From Streptomyces sp. CoH27 (GTDB lineage Bacteria; Actinomycetota; Actinomycetes; Streptomycetales; Streptomycetaceae), in the NCBI RefSeq assembly GCF_020181035.1, contig NZ_JAIQYY010000007.1, forward strand, positions 18,701-82,700: a DNA stretch of 64,000 nt. Direction: 5' to 3'. Position numbers and translations under genes: made by a program. The notes under the pieces were generated by a model. It did not search any database. It worked only from the letters and a program-made list of their open reading frames with translations, and was not told the DNA's origin. This document shows positions 51,630 through 60,062 of this stretch, piece by piece; positions within the stretch are counted from its first letter, which is position 1, and the number at the start of each line of letters is the position of its first letter.

Positions 51630-52907
51630 ATGGAAGGCACCGCACTCAGCTATGTCCCAGCCGCCCTGGAACGCTACGCCCCAGAGCCCGACAAACGCCC
51701 AGGCCGCACCGCCTTCCAACGAGACCGCGCCCGCATCCTCCACTCCGCCGCGCTACGACGCCTCGCCGGCAAAACCCAGGTCGTCACCCCAGGCCAGCGC
51801 AGCGCCAGCGCGTGGGACGCCAGCCCCCGCACCCGCCTCACCCACTCCCTCGAATGCGCCCAGGTGGGCCGAGAGCTCGGCGCGGCCCTCGGCTGTGACC
51901 CGGACCTGGTGGAGGCCGCCTGCCTCGCCCACGACCTCGGCCACCCGCCCTTCGGCCACAACGGCGAACAGGCGCTGAACGACTTCGCGGACGACTGCGG
52001 CGGCTTCGAGGGCAACGCCCAGTCCCTGCGGCTCCTGACCCGGATCGAGCCCAAACGCTTCATCGCCGGAGGCACCCGCTCCGTCGGCCTCAACCTCACC
52101 CGCGCCACCCTCGACGCCGCCACCAAGTACCCGTGGCCGCGCGGCACCCATCCCACCGACCCGGCGTCGCGGAAGTTCGGCGTGTACGAGGACGACCGCC
52201 CGGTGTTCGACTGGGTCAGGGCGTCCGCCCCCGGCACCCGCATCTGCTTCGAGGCGCAGGTCATGGACTGGTCGGACGACGTGGCGTACTCGGTGCACGA
52301 CGTCGAGGACGGTCTGCACGCCGGGCACATCGACCCCAACTGCCTGCACGCCGAGCCCGAGCGGCAGGCGGTGTTCGCGGTGGCCATCGGCCGCTACGTC
52401 CCGGCGGACACCGACCCGGCCGAACTGTCCGCCGCCCTCGACCGCCTCCAGGACGAGGAGTGGTGGCCGCACGGCTACGACGGCACAGCGGTCGCGCAGG
52501 CCCGCCTCAAGGACGCCACCAGCCAGCTGATCGGCCGGTTCTGCCTGGCCGCCGAGGGCGCCACGCGCGCCGCGTACGGCAGCGGCCGGCTCACCCGCTA
52601 CGGCGCCGAACTCGTCGTACCCCGTGCGACCCGGACGGAGTGCGCGGTGCTCAAGGCGGTCGCGGACCGGTATGTGATGCAGCGTGCCGAGCAGGAGCGG
52701 CTGCGCGCGGACCAGCGGGTGATCGTGGCGGAGCTGGCGGAGGCGCTCACGGCCCGCGCGCCGGACGGTCTTGATCCGCAGTTTCGGGCCCTGTTCGACG
52801 GGGCAGGCGACGACCACGCGCGCAAGCGGGTGATCGTGGACCAGATCGCCTTGCTCACCGACGCCTCCGCGCTGTCCCTGCACGCGAGACTGACCGGGCA
52901 CATGTGA
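51630..52907 (+). CDS. dgt: Deoxyguanosinetriphosphate triphosphohydrolase-like protein
   Basis: 425 aa HD-domain protein that removes triphosphate from dNTPs. Metal site: His in [10 protein letters not shown] in [14 protein letters not shown], and the third acid in [17 protein letters not shown]-terminus [23 protein letters not shown] is conserved. Usually just upstream of dnaG in streptomycetes; here a flavoprotein gene lies between. Confidence 0.93.
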   Translation: MEGTALSYVPAALERYAPEPDKRPGRTAFQRDRARILHSAALRRLAGKTQVVTPGQRSASAWDASPRTRLTHSLECAQVGRELGAALGCDPDLVEAACLAHDLGHPPFGHNGEQALNDFADDCGGFEGNAQSLRLLTRIEPKRFIAGGTRSVGLNLTRATLDAATKYPWPRGTHPTDPASRKFGVYEDDRPVFDWVRASAPGTRICFEAQVMDWSDDVAYSVHDVEDGLHAGHIDPNCLHAEPERQAVFAVAIGRYVPADTDPAELSAALDRLQDEEWWPHGYDGTAVAQARLKDATSQLIGRFCLAAEGATRAAYGSGRLTRYGAELVVPRATRTECAVLKAVADRYVMQRAEQERLRADQRVIVAELAEALTARAPDGLDPQFRALFDGAGDDHARKRVIVDQIALLTDASALSLHARLTGHM

Positions 52908-53030
52908 ACCGACGGGGCATATGTGGGAGGTACGTGACCGGTCCTGGCCTGATCGGGTCACTCCCTCTTCCCGCAGCACGCCGCGTGCGGGACGCTCCCC
53001 TATGGCGGCACCCTTACGAGGAGGCATCAA

Positions 53031-54296
53031 GTGGTCGACGCGGATCAGACATTCGTCATCGTCGGGGGCGGTCTCGCCGGCGCGAAGGCGGCCGAGACGC
53101 TCCGGGCGGAGGGCTTCAGCGGCCGGGTGATACTGATCAGTGACGAGCGCGACCACCCCTATGAGCGCCCGCCGCTGTCCAAGGGCTATCTGCTCGGCAA
53201 GGAGGAGCGCGACAGCGTCTTCGTGCACGAGCCCGCCTGGTACGCGCGCAACGACATCGAGCTGCACCTCGGCCAGTTCGTCGACCGTATCGACCGTGCG
53301 GCGAAGACGGTCCGCTTCGGCGACGACGGCACGCTCGTCCGCTACGACAAGCTGCTGCTGGTCACCGGCGCCGAGCCGCGCCGCCTCGACATCCCCGGCA
53401 CGGACCTGGCGGGCGTGCACCATCTGCGCCGGCTCGCGCACGCCGAGCGGCTCAAGGGCGTGCTGGCCTCCCTGGGCCGGGACAACGGGCACCTGGTGAT
53501 CGCGGGCGCCGGCTGGATCGGCCTGGAGGTCGCGGCGGCGGCCCGCGAGTACGGCGCGGAGGTCACGGTGATCGAGCCGCAGCCGACCCCCCTGCACGGC
53601 GTCCTCGGCCCCGAGCTGGGCGGCGTCTTCGCCGAGCTGCACCGCGAACACGGCGTCCGCTTCCACTTCGGGCGGCAGCTGACCGAGATCGTTGGCCAGG
53701 ACGGCATGGTTCTCGCGGTCCGCACCGACGACGGTGAGGAGCACCCGGCGCACGACGTGCTCGCCGCGATCGGCGCGGCCCCCCGCGTCGGCCTCGCGGA
53801 GGCGGCGGGCCTGGAGATCGCGGACCGGGCGCTCGGCGGCGGCATCGTGGTCGACGAGCGGCTGCGCACCTCCGACCCCGACATCTACGCGGCCGGCGAC
53901 GTGGCGAACTTCCCGCTCGCCCGGTTCGGCACCCAGGTCCGGGTGGAGCACTGGGCCAACGCCCTGAACGGCGGACCGGCCGCCGCCCGCGCGATGCTCG
54001 GCCAGGAGGTGGCGTACGACCGCGTGCCCTACTTCTTCACCGACCAGTACGACCTGGGGATGGAGTACAGCGGCTGGGCGCCGCCCGGGTCGTACGACGA
54101 GGTGGTCATCCGGGGCGACGCCGGCAAACGGGAGTTCATCGCGTTCTGGCTGAAGGAAGGGCGCGTGCTGGCCGGGATGAACGTGAACGTGTGGGATGTC
54201 ACAGAGCACATCCAGAAACTGATCCGCTCCGAGGCCCAGGTGAACGTGGAGCAGCTGGCCGACCCGCACGTACCGCTGGACAGCCTGACGTCCTGA
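53031..54296 (+). CDS. FAD-dependent ferredoxin/NAD(P)H reductase
   Basis: 421 aa. FAD site FVIVGGGLAGAKAAETLRAEG, NAD site LVIAGAGWIGLEVAAAAREYG, ATG-like motif and YAAGDVANFP; C-terminal reductase_C domain (YFFTDQYDLGMEYSGWAPPG). Resembles the ferredoxin reductases of P450 and dioxygenase systems. GTG start with GAGGAGG upstream. No P450 or ferredoxin gene adjacent, so the partner is unknown. Confidence 0.9.
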   Translation: MVDADQTFVIVGGGLAGAKAAETLRAEGFSGRVILISDERDHPYERPPLSKGYLLGKEERDSVFVHEPAWYARNDIELHLGQFVDRIDRAAKTVRFGDDGTLVRYDKLLLVTGAEPRRLDIPGTDLAGVHHLRRLAHAERLKGVLASLGRDNGHLVIAGAGWIGLEVAAAAREYGAEVTVIEPQPTPLHGVLGPELGGVFAELHREHGVRFHFGRQLTEIVGQDGMVLAVRTDDGEEHPAHDVLAAIGAAPRVGLAEAAGLEIADRALGGGIVVDERLRTSDPDIYAAGDVANFPLARFGTQVRVEHWANALNGGPAAARAMLGQEVAYDRVPYFFTDQYDLGMEYSGWAPPGSYDEVVIRGDAGKREFIAFWLKEGRVLAGMNVNVWDVTEHIQKLIRSEAQVNVEQLADPHVPLDSLTS

Positions 54297-54439
54297 GGAC
54301 CAGGACTGTCACAGCACCCCCGTGCTGCAATTCCCGGGGGCGCTGCATCCGATTGCCGCTGCGCGGCGGGCCGGACCCCCGGCCGGGGGGTCGGTCAGCG
54401 CGCCCCGGGTGTGTCAGTCCCGCCCCGTAGAATCACCTC

Positions 54440-56335
54440 GTGGCAGGACGGATCAACGACGAGGACGTGAAGGCGGTACGGGACGCGGTCCCGATCGACG
54501 CCGTGGTCTCCGAGTACCTCCAGCTGCGCAACGCGGGCGGCGGCAACCTCAAGGGCCTGTGCCCGTTCCACGACGAGAAGTCGCCGTCCTTCCAGGTCAG
54601 CCCGAGCAAGGGACTCTTCCACTGCTTCGGCTGCCAGGAGGGCGGCGACACCATCACCTTCGTGATGAAGGTGGACCACCTGTCCTTCTCCGAGGCGGTG
54701 GAGCGGCTCGCCGCGCAGGCCGGCATCACACTGCGCTACGAGGAGGGCGGGTACAACCCGGCCCACCAGCGCGGCGAGCGGATCCGCCTGGTCGAGGCGC
54801 ACAAGATCGCCGCGCAGTGGTACGCCGAGCAGCTGGCCGGCAGCGCCGAGGCCGAGACCGGCCGGATCTTCCTCGCCGAGCGCGGCTTCGACCAGGCCGC
54901 CGCCGTCCACTTCGGCGTCGGCTACAGCCCCCAGGGCTGGGACCACCTCACCCGCTATCTGCGCGGCAAGGGCTTCAGCGACAAGGAGCTGATCCTCTCC
55001 GGGCTGTCCCAGGAGGGCCGGCGCGGCCCCATCGACCGCTTCCGGGGCCGCCTGATGTGGCCCATCCGGGACATCGGCGGCGAGGTCGTCGGCTTCGGCG
55101 CGCGCAAGCTCTACGAGGCGGACAACGGCCCGAAGTATCTGAACACCCCCGAGACGGCGATCTACAAGAAGTCGCAGGTCCTCTACGGCATCGACCTGGC
55201 GAAGCAGCACATCGCCAAGTCCAGCCGGGCCGTCGTCGTCGAGGGCTACACGGACGTCATGGCGTGCCACCTGGCCGGGGTGACGACGGCCATCGCGACC
55301 TGCGGTACGGCCTTCGGCGGCGAGCACATCAAGATCCTGCGCCGGCTCCTCATGGACAACGGCTCGGCCCGGGTGATCTTCACCTTCGACGGTGACGCGG
55401 CCGGGCAGAAGGCCGCCCTGCGCGCCTTCGAGGACGACCAGAAGTTCGCCGCCGAGACCTACATCGCGATCGCGCCGGACGGCATGGACCCGTGCGAACT
55501 GCGCCTCGCCAAGGGCGACGAGGCGGTGGCCGACCTGGCCGAGCCGCGCACGCCGCTGTTCGAGTTCGCGCTGCGCCAGATCGTGAACCGCTACGACCTC
55601 GACACCCCGGCGGGCCGCGCCGCCGCCCTGGACGAGGCGGCACCGATCGTCGCCCGGATCAAGAACAGCGGCGCGCAGCACGAGGTCGCCGTCGAGCTGG
55701 CCGGCATGCTCGGCATCCTCGACACGCAGTTCGTGGTCAAGCGGGTGGCCCAGCTGGCCCGCTGGGCGCGCGAGCGCGGCGGCAAGGGCCCCGCCCCGGC
55801 GGGTCCGCAGCAGTACGAGGCCGCCGCCCGCCCCGCCACGGCGGGCCCCGCGCTCCAGCTCCGCAACCCCATCTACGCCACCGAACGCGAACTGCTCAAG
55901 CTCGCCCTGCAGCGCCCGGAGCTGGTCTCCCCGGCCTTCGACGCGTACGGCGTGGACGAGTTCACCGCCGCCCCCTACGCCGCCGTACGCCAGGCCATCC
56001 TGGACGCGGGCGGCGCCGAGTACGGCATGGGGGACAGCCAGGAGTACCTGGTCCGGGTCCGCGAGGCCGCCCCGGACGACACGGTCCGCGCCATGGTCAC
56101 CGAGCTGGCCGTGGAGGCGATCATGCGCCGCACGGTCGACGAGGCCTACGCCGGCGAACAACTGGTGACGGTCCGCCGCCGGGCCGTGGCCCGCCGGGTC
56201 CAGGAGATCCAGATCACCGTCCGCCGCCTGGAAGCGGGCGGCGACCCGGCCGAACTGGCCGCCGTACGCAACGAGCTGTGGGTCCTCCAGCAGTACGACC
56301 AGTCCCTGAAGACCCGGGGCGCGGAGGCGCTGTGA
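54440..56335 (+). CDS. dnaG: DNA primase
   Basis: 631 aa; synthesises RNA primers at the replication fork. N-terminal zinc-binding domain (CPFHDEKSPSFQVSPSKG then HCFGCQEGGD), RNA polymerase core (QGWDHLTRYLRGKGF, FRGRLMWPIRDIGGEVVGFGARK), Toprim motifs VVVEGYTDVMA and FTFDGDAAGQKAAL, and C-terminal DnaB-interacting domain. GTG start at 54440. Confidence 0.97.
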   Translation: MAGRINDEDVKAVRDAVPIDAVVSEYLQLRNAGGGNLKGLCPFHDEKSPSFQVSPSKGLFHCFGCQEGGDTITFVMKVDHLSFSEAVERLAAQAGITLRYEEGGYNPAHQRGERIRLVEAHKIAAQWYAEQLAGSAEAETGRIFLAERGFDQAAAVHFGVGYSPQGWDHLTRYLRGKGFSDKELILSGLSQEGRRGPIDRFRGRLMWPIRDIGGEVVGFGARKLYEADNGPKYLNTPETAIYKKSQVLYGIDLAKQHIAKSSRAVVVEGYTDVMACHLAGVTTAIATCGTAFGGEHIKILRRLLMDNGSARVIFTFDGDAAGQKAALRAFEDDQKFAAETYIAIAPDGMDPCELRLAKGDEAVADLAEPRTPLFEFALRQIVNRYDLDTPAGRAAALDEAAPIVARIKNSGAQHEVAVELAGMLGILDTQFVVKRVAQLARWARERGGKGPAPAGPQQYEAAARPATAGPALQLRNPIYATERELLKLALQRPELVSPAFDAYGVDEFTAAPYAAVRQAILDAGGAEYGMGDSQEYLVRVREAAPDDTVRAMVTELAVEAIMRRTVDEAYAGEQLVTVRRRAVARRVQEIQITVRRLEAGGDPAELAAVRNELWVLQQYDQSLKTRGAEAL

Positions 56336-56378
56336 GCGGGTCCGGCGGCTGGGCCGGGCCGGCCACCGGCGGTCCCGG

Positions 56379-56765
56379 CTAGGGGTGGTCCGGCCGCGGC
56401 GTCCAGCCCGCCACCAGGTCGAGAAGGCCGGGGAACCGGGCGTTGAGGTCGGCCACGCGGACATGGCTGCGGCGTTCCAGCCCGTACTGGCGCTGCCGGG
56501 TGATGCCCGCCTCGCGCAGCGCCTTGAAGTGGTGCGTCAGCGACGACTTGGGCCGGTCGAGCCCGAACCAACCGCATGTGTGGTCGAAGTCCTCCGACTC
56601 CAGGAGGAGTTTTCGGACGATTGTCAGCCGTAGCGGGTCGCTGAGCGCGCCGAGCACGGTCTCCAGACGCAGCTCCTCGACCGCCGGCTCCGGCAGTGGT
56701 TCGGGCAGGTCAGACGGTTCGGGCAGCACTTTGATGGCGGCTGCGGGCGCCGCGGTCGGGGGCAT
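56379..56765 (-). CDS. ArsR family (HTH_20) regulator
   Basis: 128 aa winged-helix protein: VLGALSDPLRLTIVRKLL, PKSSLTHHFKALREAGITRQ. No metal-binding Cys motif of the ArsR/SmtB kind; the single Cys is in HTCGWFG. ATG at 56765 with GAGGAG upstream. Divergent from the MFS exporter at 56878, which it probably represses through two palindromes in the spacer. Confidence 0.88.
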   Translation of the reverse strand: MPPTAAPAAAIKVLPEPSDLPEPLPEPAVEELRLETVLGALSDPLRLTIVRKLLLESEDFDHTCGWFGLDRPKSSLTHHFKALREAGITRQRQYGLERRSHVRVADLNARFPGLLDLVAGWTPRPDHP

Positions 56766-56793
56766 AGGCAACTCCTCATGACGCTATTCCTAT

Positions 56794-56839
56794 GTACGAC
56801 TCCGATCGTACTGCATGCTAAGTTCGACTCGACTCGTAC
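56794..56839. promoter_or_regulatory. Two GTACGA-N6-TCGTAC-type palindromes in the ArsR/MFS spacer
   Basis: GTACGA-CTCCGA-TCGTAC at 56794-56811 is a perfect 6-bp dyad. GTTCGA-CTCGAC-TCGTAC at 56822-56839 has the same layout with one mismatch. They are 28 bp apart, between starts at 56765 and 56878. Confidence 0.72.
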
Positions 56840-56877
56840 TGCCGGGGGAGTCGGCAGGCAAGATCGGAGGAACAGTC

Positions 56878-58140
56878 ATGTCCGAGACCCGGACCACATC
56901 AGTCCAGGCCCTCCACGGGAGGCGAGACGCGGACACCGCCGGCACCGGCAGGCCGTCCGTCGCGCCGCTGTGGTGGGTGTGGTTGGCCGCCTGGCCGGTG
57001 ACAGCCGTCTTCGTGCTGTCGAACGCGGCGACACCGCTGTACGTGCTGTGGCAGCGCGACATCGGCTTCTCCAAGGGCACCCTGACCGTGGTGTTCGCCT
57101 TCTACATCGTCGGCCTCATCGGCTCGCTGCTGGTCTCCGGCGTCGTCTCCGACCGGATCGGCCGCAAGCCCGTGCTGCTGCCCGCGCTGGGGCTCGCCCT
57201 CGCCGCCTGCCTGATCTTCGCGACCGCCGGCAGTGTGGCCGCGCTCATCGTGGCCCGGCTGTTCACGGGCATCGCGGTCGGCGCCGTCGTCTCGGCCGGC
57301 ATGGCGGCGGTGACCGACGTCGCCGGTCCCGAGCGCAAGCGGATCGCGGCGCTGCTCGCCTCCTGCGCGATGGTCTTCGGCGCCGGGCTCGGCCCGCTGC
57401 TGTCCGGCGTGCTCTCCGAGGTGGCGCCCGGACCGACCGTCACCGTCTTCGTCGTCGAGGCCGTCCTGCTGGTCAGCGCGGTGCTGTGCGTGCTGCGGAT
57501 GCCCGTGCGCCGGCCCGAGGTGCGCGCCAAGGGCGCCTGGGTGCGGGTGCCCGGCGTGCCGCGCGGCAACGGCCGTCAGCTCCTCCTCGGCATCGCGGTC
57601 TTCGCCCCCGGTATCACCGCCACCTCCTTCGTGCTCTCGCTCGGCCCGTCCCTGCTGTCCGGGCTGCTCGGCACCACCAACCGGATCGTCGCGGGAGCCA
57701 TGGCGTTCGTGATGTTCCTCGCCGCCACCGGGGTGCAGTTCGCCGTCCAGCGGCTGCGCCGCCGCATCATCCTGACGGCCGGCGCGGTGAGCACGGCGCT
57801 GAGCATGGTCATGCTGGTGATCGCCGTGCACACCTCGACGGTCGCGGTCCTCGTCATCGCCGCGCTGCTGGCCGGCGCCGGCCAGGGCATGGGCCAGCTC
57901 GGCGGCCTGTCGCTGCTCAACTCCAGTGTCGCGCCGGAGCGCCTCGCCGAGGCCAACGCCGCCCTGAACGTGGGCGGTTACATCCCCGCCGGCGTCCTGC
58001 CCGTCTCCGCCGGCTACCTCAGCGACGCGGTGGGCCTGACCAACGGCGCCACCATCTTCGGCGCCGTCCTGCTGGGACTGGCCGTCATCGGCGGTCTGGT
58101 GGTGCTCGCCACCCGGCGCCAGGTGACGGACCCGGCCTGA
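56878..58140 (+). CDS. MFS transporter, DHA1-type
   Basis: 420 aa with about 12 hydrophobic segments. GVVSDRIGRKPVLLPALGLA is the TM2-3 loop motif; further motifs LFTGIAVGAVVSAGMAAVTD and LLAGAGQGMGQLGGLSLLNS. Likely exports drugs or metabolites. ATG at 56878 preceded by GGAGG. Divergent from its ArsR-type regulator; strong hairpin downstream. Confidence 0.88.
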   Translation: MSETRTTSVQALHGRRDADTAGTGRPSVAPLWWVWLAAWPVTAVFVLSNAATPLYVLWQRDIGFSKGTLTVVFAFYIVGLIGSLLVSGVVSDRIGRKPVLLPALGLALAACLIFATAGSVAALIVARLFTGIAVGAVVSAGMAAVTDVAGPERKRIAALLASCAMVFGAGLGPLLSGVLSEVAPGPTVTVFVVEAVLLVSAVLCVLRMPVRRPEVRAKGAWVRVPGVPRGNGRQLLLGIAVFAPGITATSFVLSLGPSLLSGLLGTTNRIVAGAMAFVMFLAATGVQFAVQRLRRRIILTAGAVSTALSMVMLVIAVHTSTVAVLVIAALLAGAGQGMGQLGGLSLLNSSVAPERLAEANAALNVGGYIPAGVLPVSAGYLSDAVGLTNGATIFGAVLLGLAVIGGLVVLATRRQVTDPA

Positions 58141-58167
58141 GACGCCGTGCGCACACGGCACGCTCCC

Positions 58168-58210
58168 GGGGGGCGGTGCACCGCTGGACGGCGGTGGTGC
58201 ACCGCCCCCC
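58168..58210. terminator. Terminator hairpin between MFS and ArpA-like genes
   Basis: GGGGGGCGGTGCACC (58168-58182) pairs with GGTGCACCGCCCCCC (58196-58210), 15 bp perfect, 13-base loop, between convergent genes. Confidence 0.8.
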
Positions 58211-58241
58211 GCTTCCGTACGGCGGCCGGCCGTCCCCGCGC

Positions 58242-58889
58242 TCAGTCGGCCCGGATCGCGCGGAAGAGCAGCTCACTCAGGTCCGCCCAGCGCGCCACGA
58301 CGTCCGCGCGCCCGCTCAGCACGTCGGAAACGTGCTGCGAGCCGAAGAACGCGGACACCAGGGAGCGCGCGGCCCGCTCCGGCTCGACGCCCGGGCGCAG
58401 CTCGCCGGCCTCCTCGGCGGCGGTCAGCAGGGACCGCAGGAGCGCGATCCAGTCGACGTAGGGGGTGGGCAACTCGGCGTCGATCTGCGGGCGTTCGATC
58501 TGGAGCCGGGCCCCGGCCTGCACGATCACGTCCTCCTGGAAGGCCAGGGCCGCGCGCTCCAGCATGCGTGCGGCGGTGGTCAAGGGGCTGAGACCCTCCT
58601 TGGAGACCTCCTCGACCAATTTCGGCCAATGCGCATAGTGCTCCTCCACGATCGCCACGGCCAGGGCCTCCTTGTTCGGGTAGTGGAAGTACACGGCGCC
58701 CTTGGTCATCTCGACCCGGTCGGCCACGTCCTGGACCGACGTCTGGCGGAAACCCCGCTCGGTGAACAGCTCGGCGGCGCCCAGCAGGACCTGCAGGCGC
58801 GTTCTGGCGGAGCGCTCCTGTTTGGGGTCGGGACCTCTCCTCGCGGGACCCATCTTCGCGGTGAACGCGGGAGCTAGCGGCTCTGGCAT
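58242..58889 (-). CDS. ArpA/ScbR-like TetR receptor regulator
   Basis: 215 aa. N-terminal HTH GAAELFTERGFRQTSVQDVA, DRVEMTKGAVYFHYPNKEAL (near residues 35-75), as in gamma-butyrolactone receptors. C-terminal ligand domain with LQIERPQIDAELPTPYVDWI and ELLFRAIRAD. It faces an AfsA-like synthase across a spacer with a classical ARE palindrome, the standard receptor/synthase arrangement. Start: ATG 58889 chosen; ATG at 58925 and 58853 also possible. Expected to bind a butyrolactone or butenolide and release target promoters. Confidence 0.85.
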   Translation of the reverse strand: MPEPLAPAFTAKMGPARRGPDPKQERSARTRLQVLLGAAELFTERGFRQTSVQDVADRVEMTKGAVYFHYPNKEALAVAIVEEHYAHWPKLVEEVSKEGLSPLTTAARMLERAALAFQEDVIVQAGARLQIERPQIDAELPTPYVDWIALLRSLLTAAEEAGELRPGVEPERAARSLVSAFFGSQHVSDVLSGRADVVARWADLSELLFRAIRAD

Positions 58890-58952
58890 GAGGGCACGTC
58901 CTGTCGGCTCGTTCGGGGTGTGCATACGTGCGGTGGCGGAAAGTAGCCCCTG

Positions 58953-58976
58953 AATATACCTTCCCGCAGGTATATT
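58953..58976. promoter_or_regulatory. Autoregulatory element (ARE) palindrome between receptor and synthase
   Basis: AATATACCT (58953-58961), TCCCGC, AGGTATATT (58968-58976): perfect 9-bp arms, ATACC-N8-GGTAT core. This is the classical ARE recognised by ArpA-type receptors. Each arm contains TATATT-like sequence that could be a -10 element for the promoter on its side. It ends 15 bp before the synthase ATG. Confidence 0.88.
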
Positions 58977-58991
58977 TCTGGAGGGGGTCAC

Positions 58992-60062
58992 ATGGCGAGG
59001 GAAGACGATAGCGCCGCGTGGCCGGATGCGTCGAAGAATGGGGGAGGCCTGCGCGTGCACGGCATACCTGAGCTTGGACTCGATCCTGTTCGTCCGGGGC
59101 CCGAGCGCCACTGGGGAGCGATGGACTTCGACCGGAGCGTCCCGTGCGAGTCCGTTCACAAGGCAGCGGCAGCGGAGGTCCTGCTGACGGACGCCGCGCG
59201 GCTCGGCGACGAGCGCTTCGCGGTCGCGGCCGTGTGGCGCCGGGACCACTTTCTCGCTCATCACGAAGGGCCCTCGGCCGACCCGGTGCTCCTGGCGGAG
59301 ACCGCGCGGCAGGCCGCGATCCACCTGTCCCACCGCTTCTTCGACGTCGCGTACGGGATGCCGTTCGTCCTGAGCGAGATCTCCGTCGACCTCTCCGAGA
59401 CGCTTCCGCCCGTGGACGCGGGGCACCTCGCCGTCGGACTCGACGTGCACTGCCGCCCTCCCGCCGAGGGCACGCGGCGGCTGCAGCTGGAACTCCGGGC
59501 CGATGTCCTGGCGCGGCACCGCCGAGTGGGGTCGGTGGGAGTGTGCTGGGAGCCGATGCAGCCCCGCCGGTACGCCCTGGTGCGGCGCCGCGGGGCGCAG
59601 GAGCCGGGAGCGGAGTCGTCGGGCGCCGAGCGGCCCCGCGTTCCGCTGCGGCCGGCCGACGTCGGGCAGCTCGTCGAGCGGGACGTCCTCCTCGCCGCCG
59701 ACCCGCTGGACCCGCCGGGGGCGAACCGTTGGTGGCTGCGGCTCGACCGCGCGCACCCGGTGCTCTTCGACCACGAGTCAGACCATGTGCCGGGCATGGC
59801 GCTCGTGGAGGCGTTCCGGCAGGCCGGACGGGTCGCCGCGGCCGACCGCCGGCCGGGGGCGAGCGGCGCGACGCTGCTCTCCGTGACGTTCACCGCCTTC
59901 GGTGAACTCGACCTCCCGGTCTCCCTCACCGCCGAGCCGGCCGACCGCGGCACCGGCGTCTTCACACTCCGCGCCCTCCAGGGCGAACGCGAACTCGCCC
60001 ACGCCACGGTGAGCCACCCCCTCGCCCACCCCTGCGGGAAGCAGCTGGAGACAGCATGCTGA
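58992..60062 (+). CDS. AfsA/ScbA-like gamma-butyrolactone synthase
   Basis: 356 aa with two A-factor biosynthesis hotdog repeats: first repeat near residues 50-150 (SVPCESVHKAAAAEVLLTDA, LLAETARQAAIHLSHRFFDV), second near 230-330 (LVERDVLLAADPLDPPGANR, DHVPGMALVEAFRQAG). HK..AAEVLLTD and DHVPGM..VEAFRQ are family signatures. Condenses a beta-ketoacyl group with dihydroxyacetone phosphate. ATG with GGAGGGGG upstream. Overlaps the next gene by 7 bases. Confidence 0.9.
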   Translation: MAREDDSAAWPDASKNGGGLRVHGIPELGLDPVRPGPERHWGAMDFDRSVPCESVHKAAAAEVLLTDAARLGDERFAVAAVWRRDHFLAHHEGPSADPVLLAETARQAAIHLSHRFFDVAYGMPFVLSEISVDLSETLPPVDAGHLAVGLDVHCRPPAEGTRRLQLELRADVLARHRRVGSVGVCWEPMQPRRYALVRRRGAQEPGAESSGAERPRVPLRPADVGQLVERDVLLAADPLDPPGANRWWLRLDRAHPVLFDHESDHVPGMALVEAFRQAGRVAAADRRPGASGATLLSVTFTAFGELDLPVSLTAEPADRGTGVFTLRALQGERELAHATVSHPLAHPCGKQLETAC

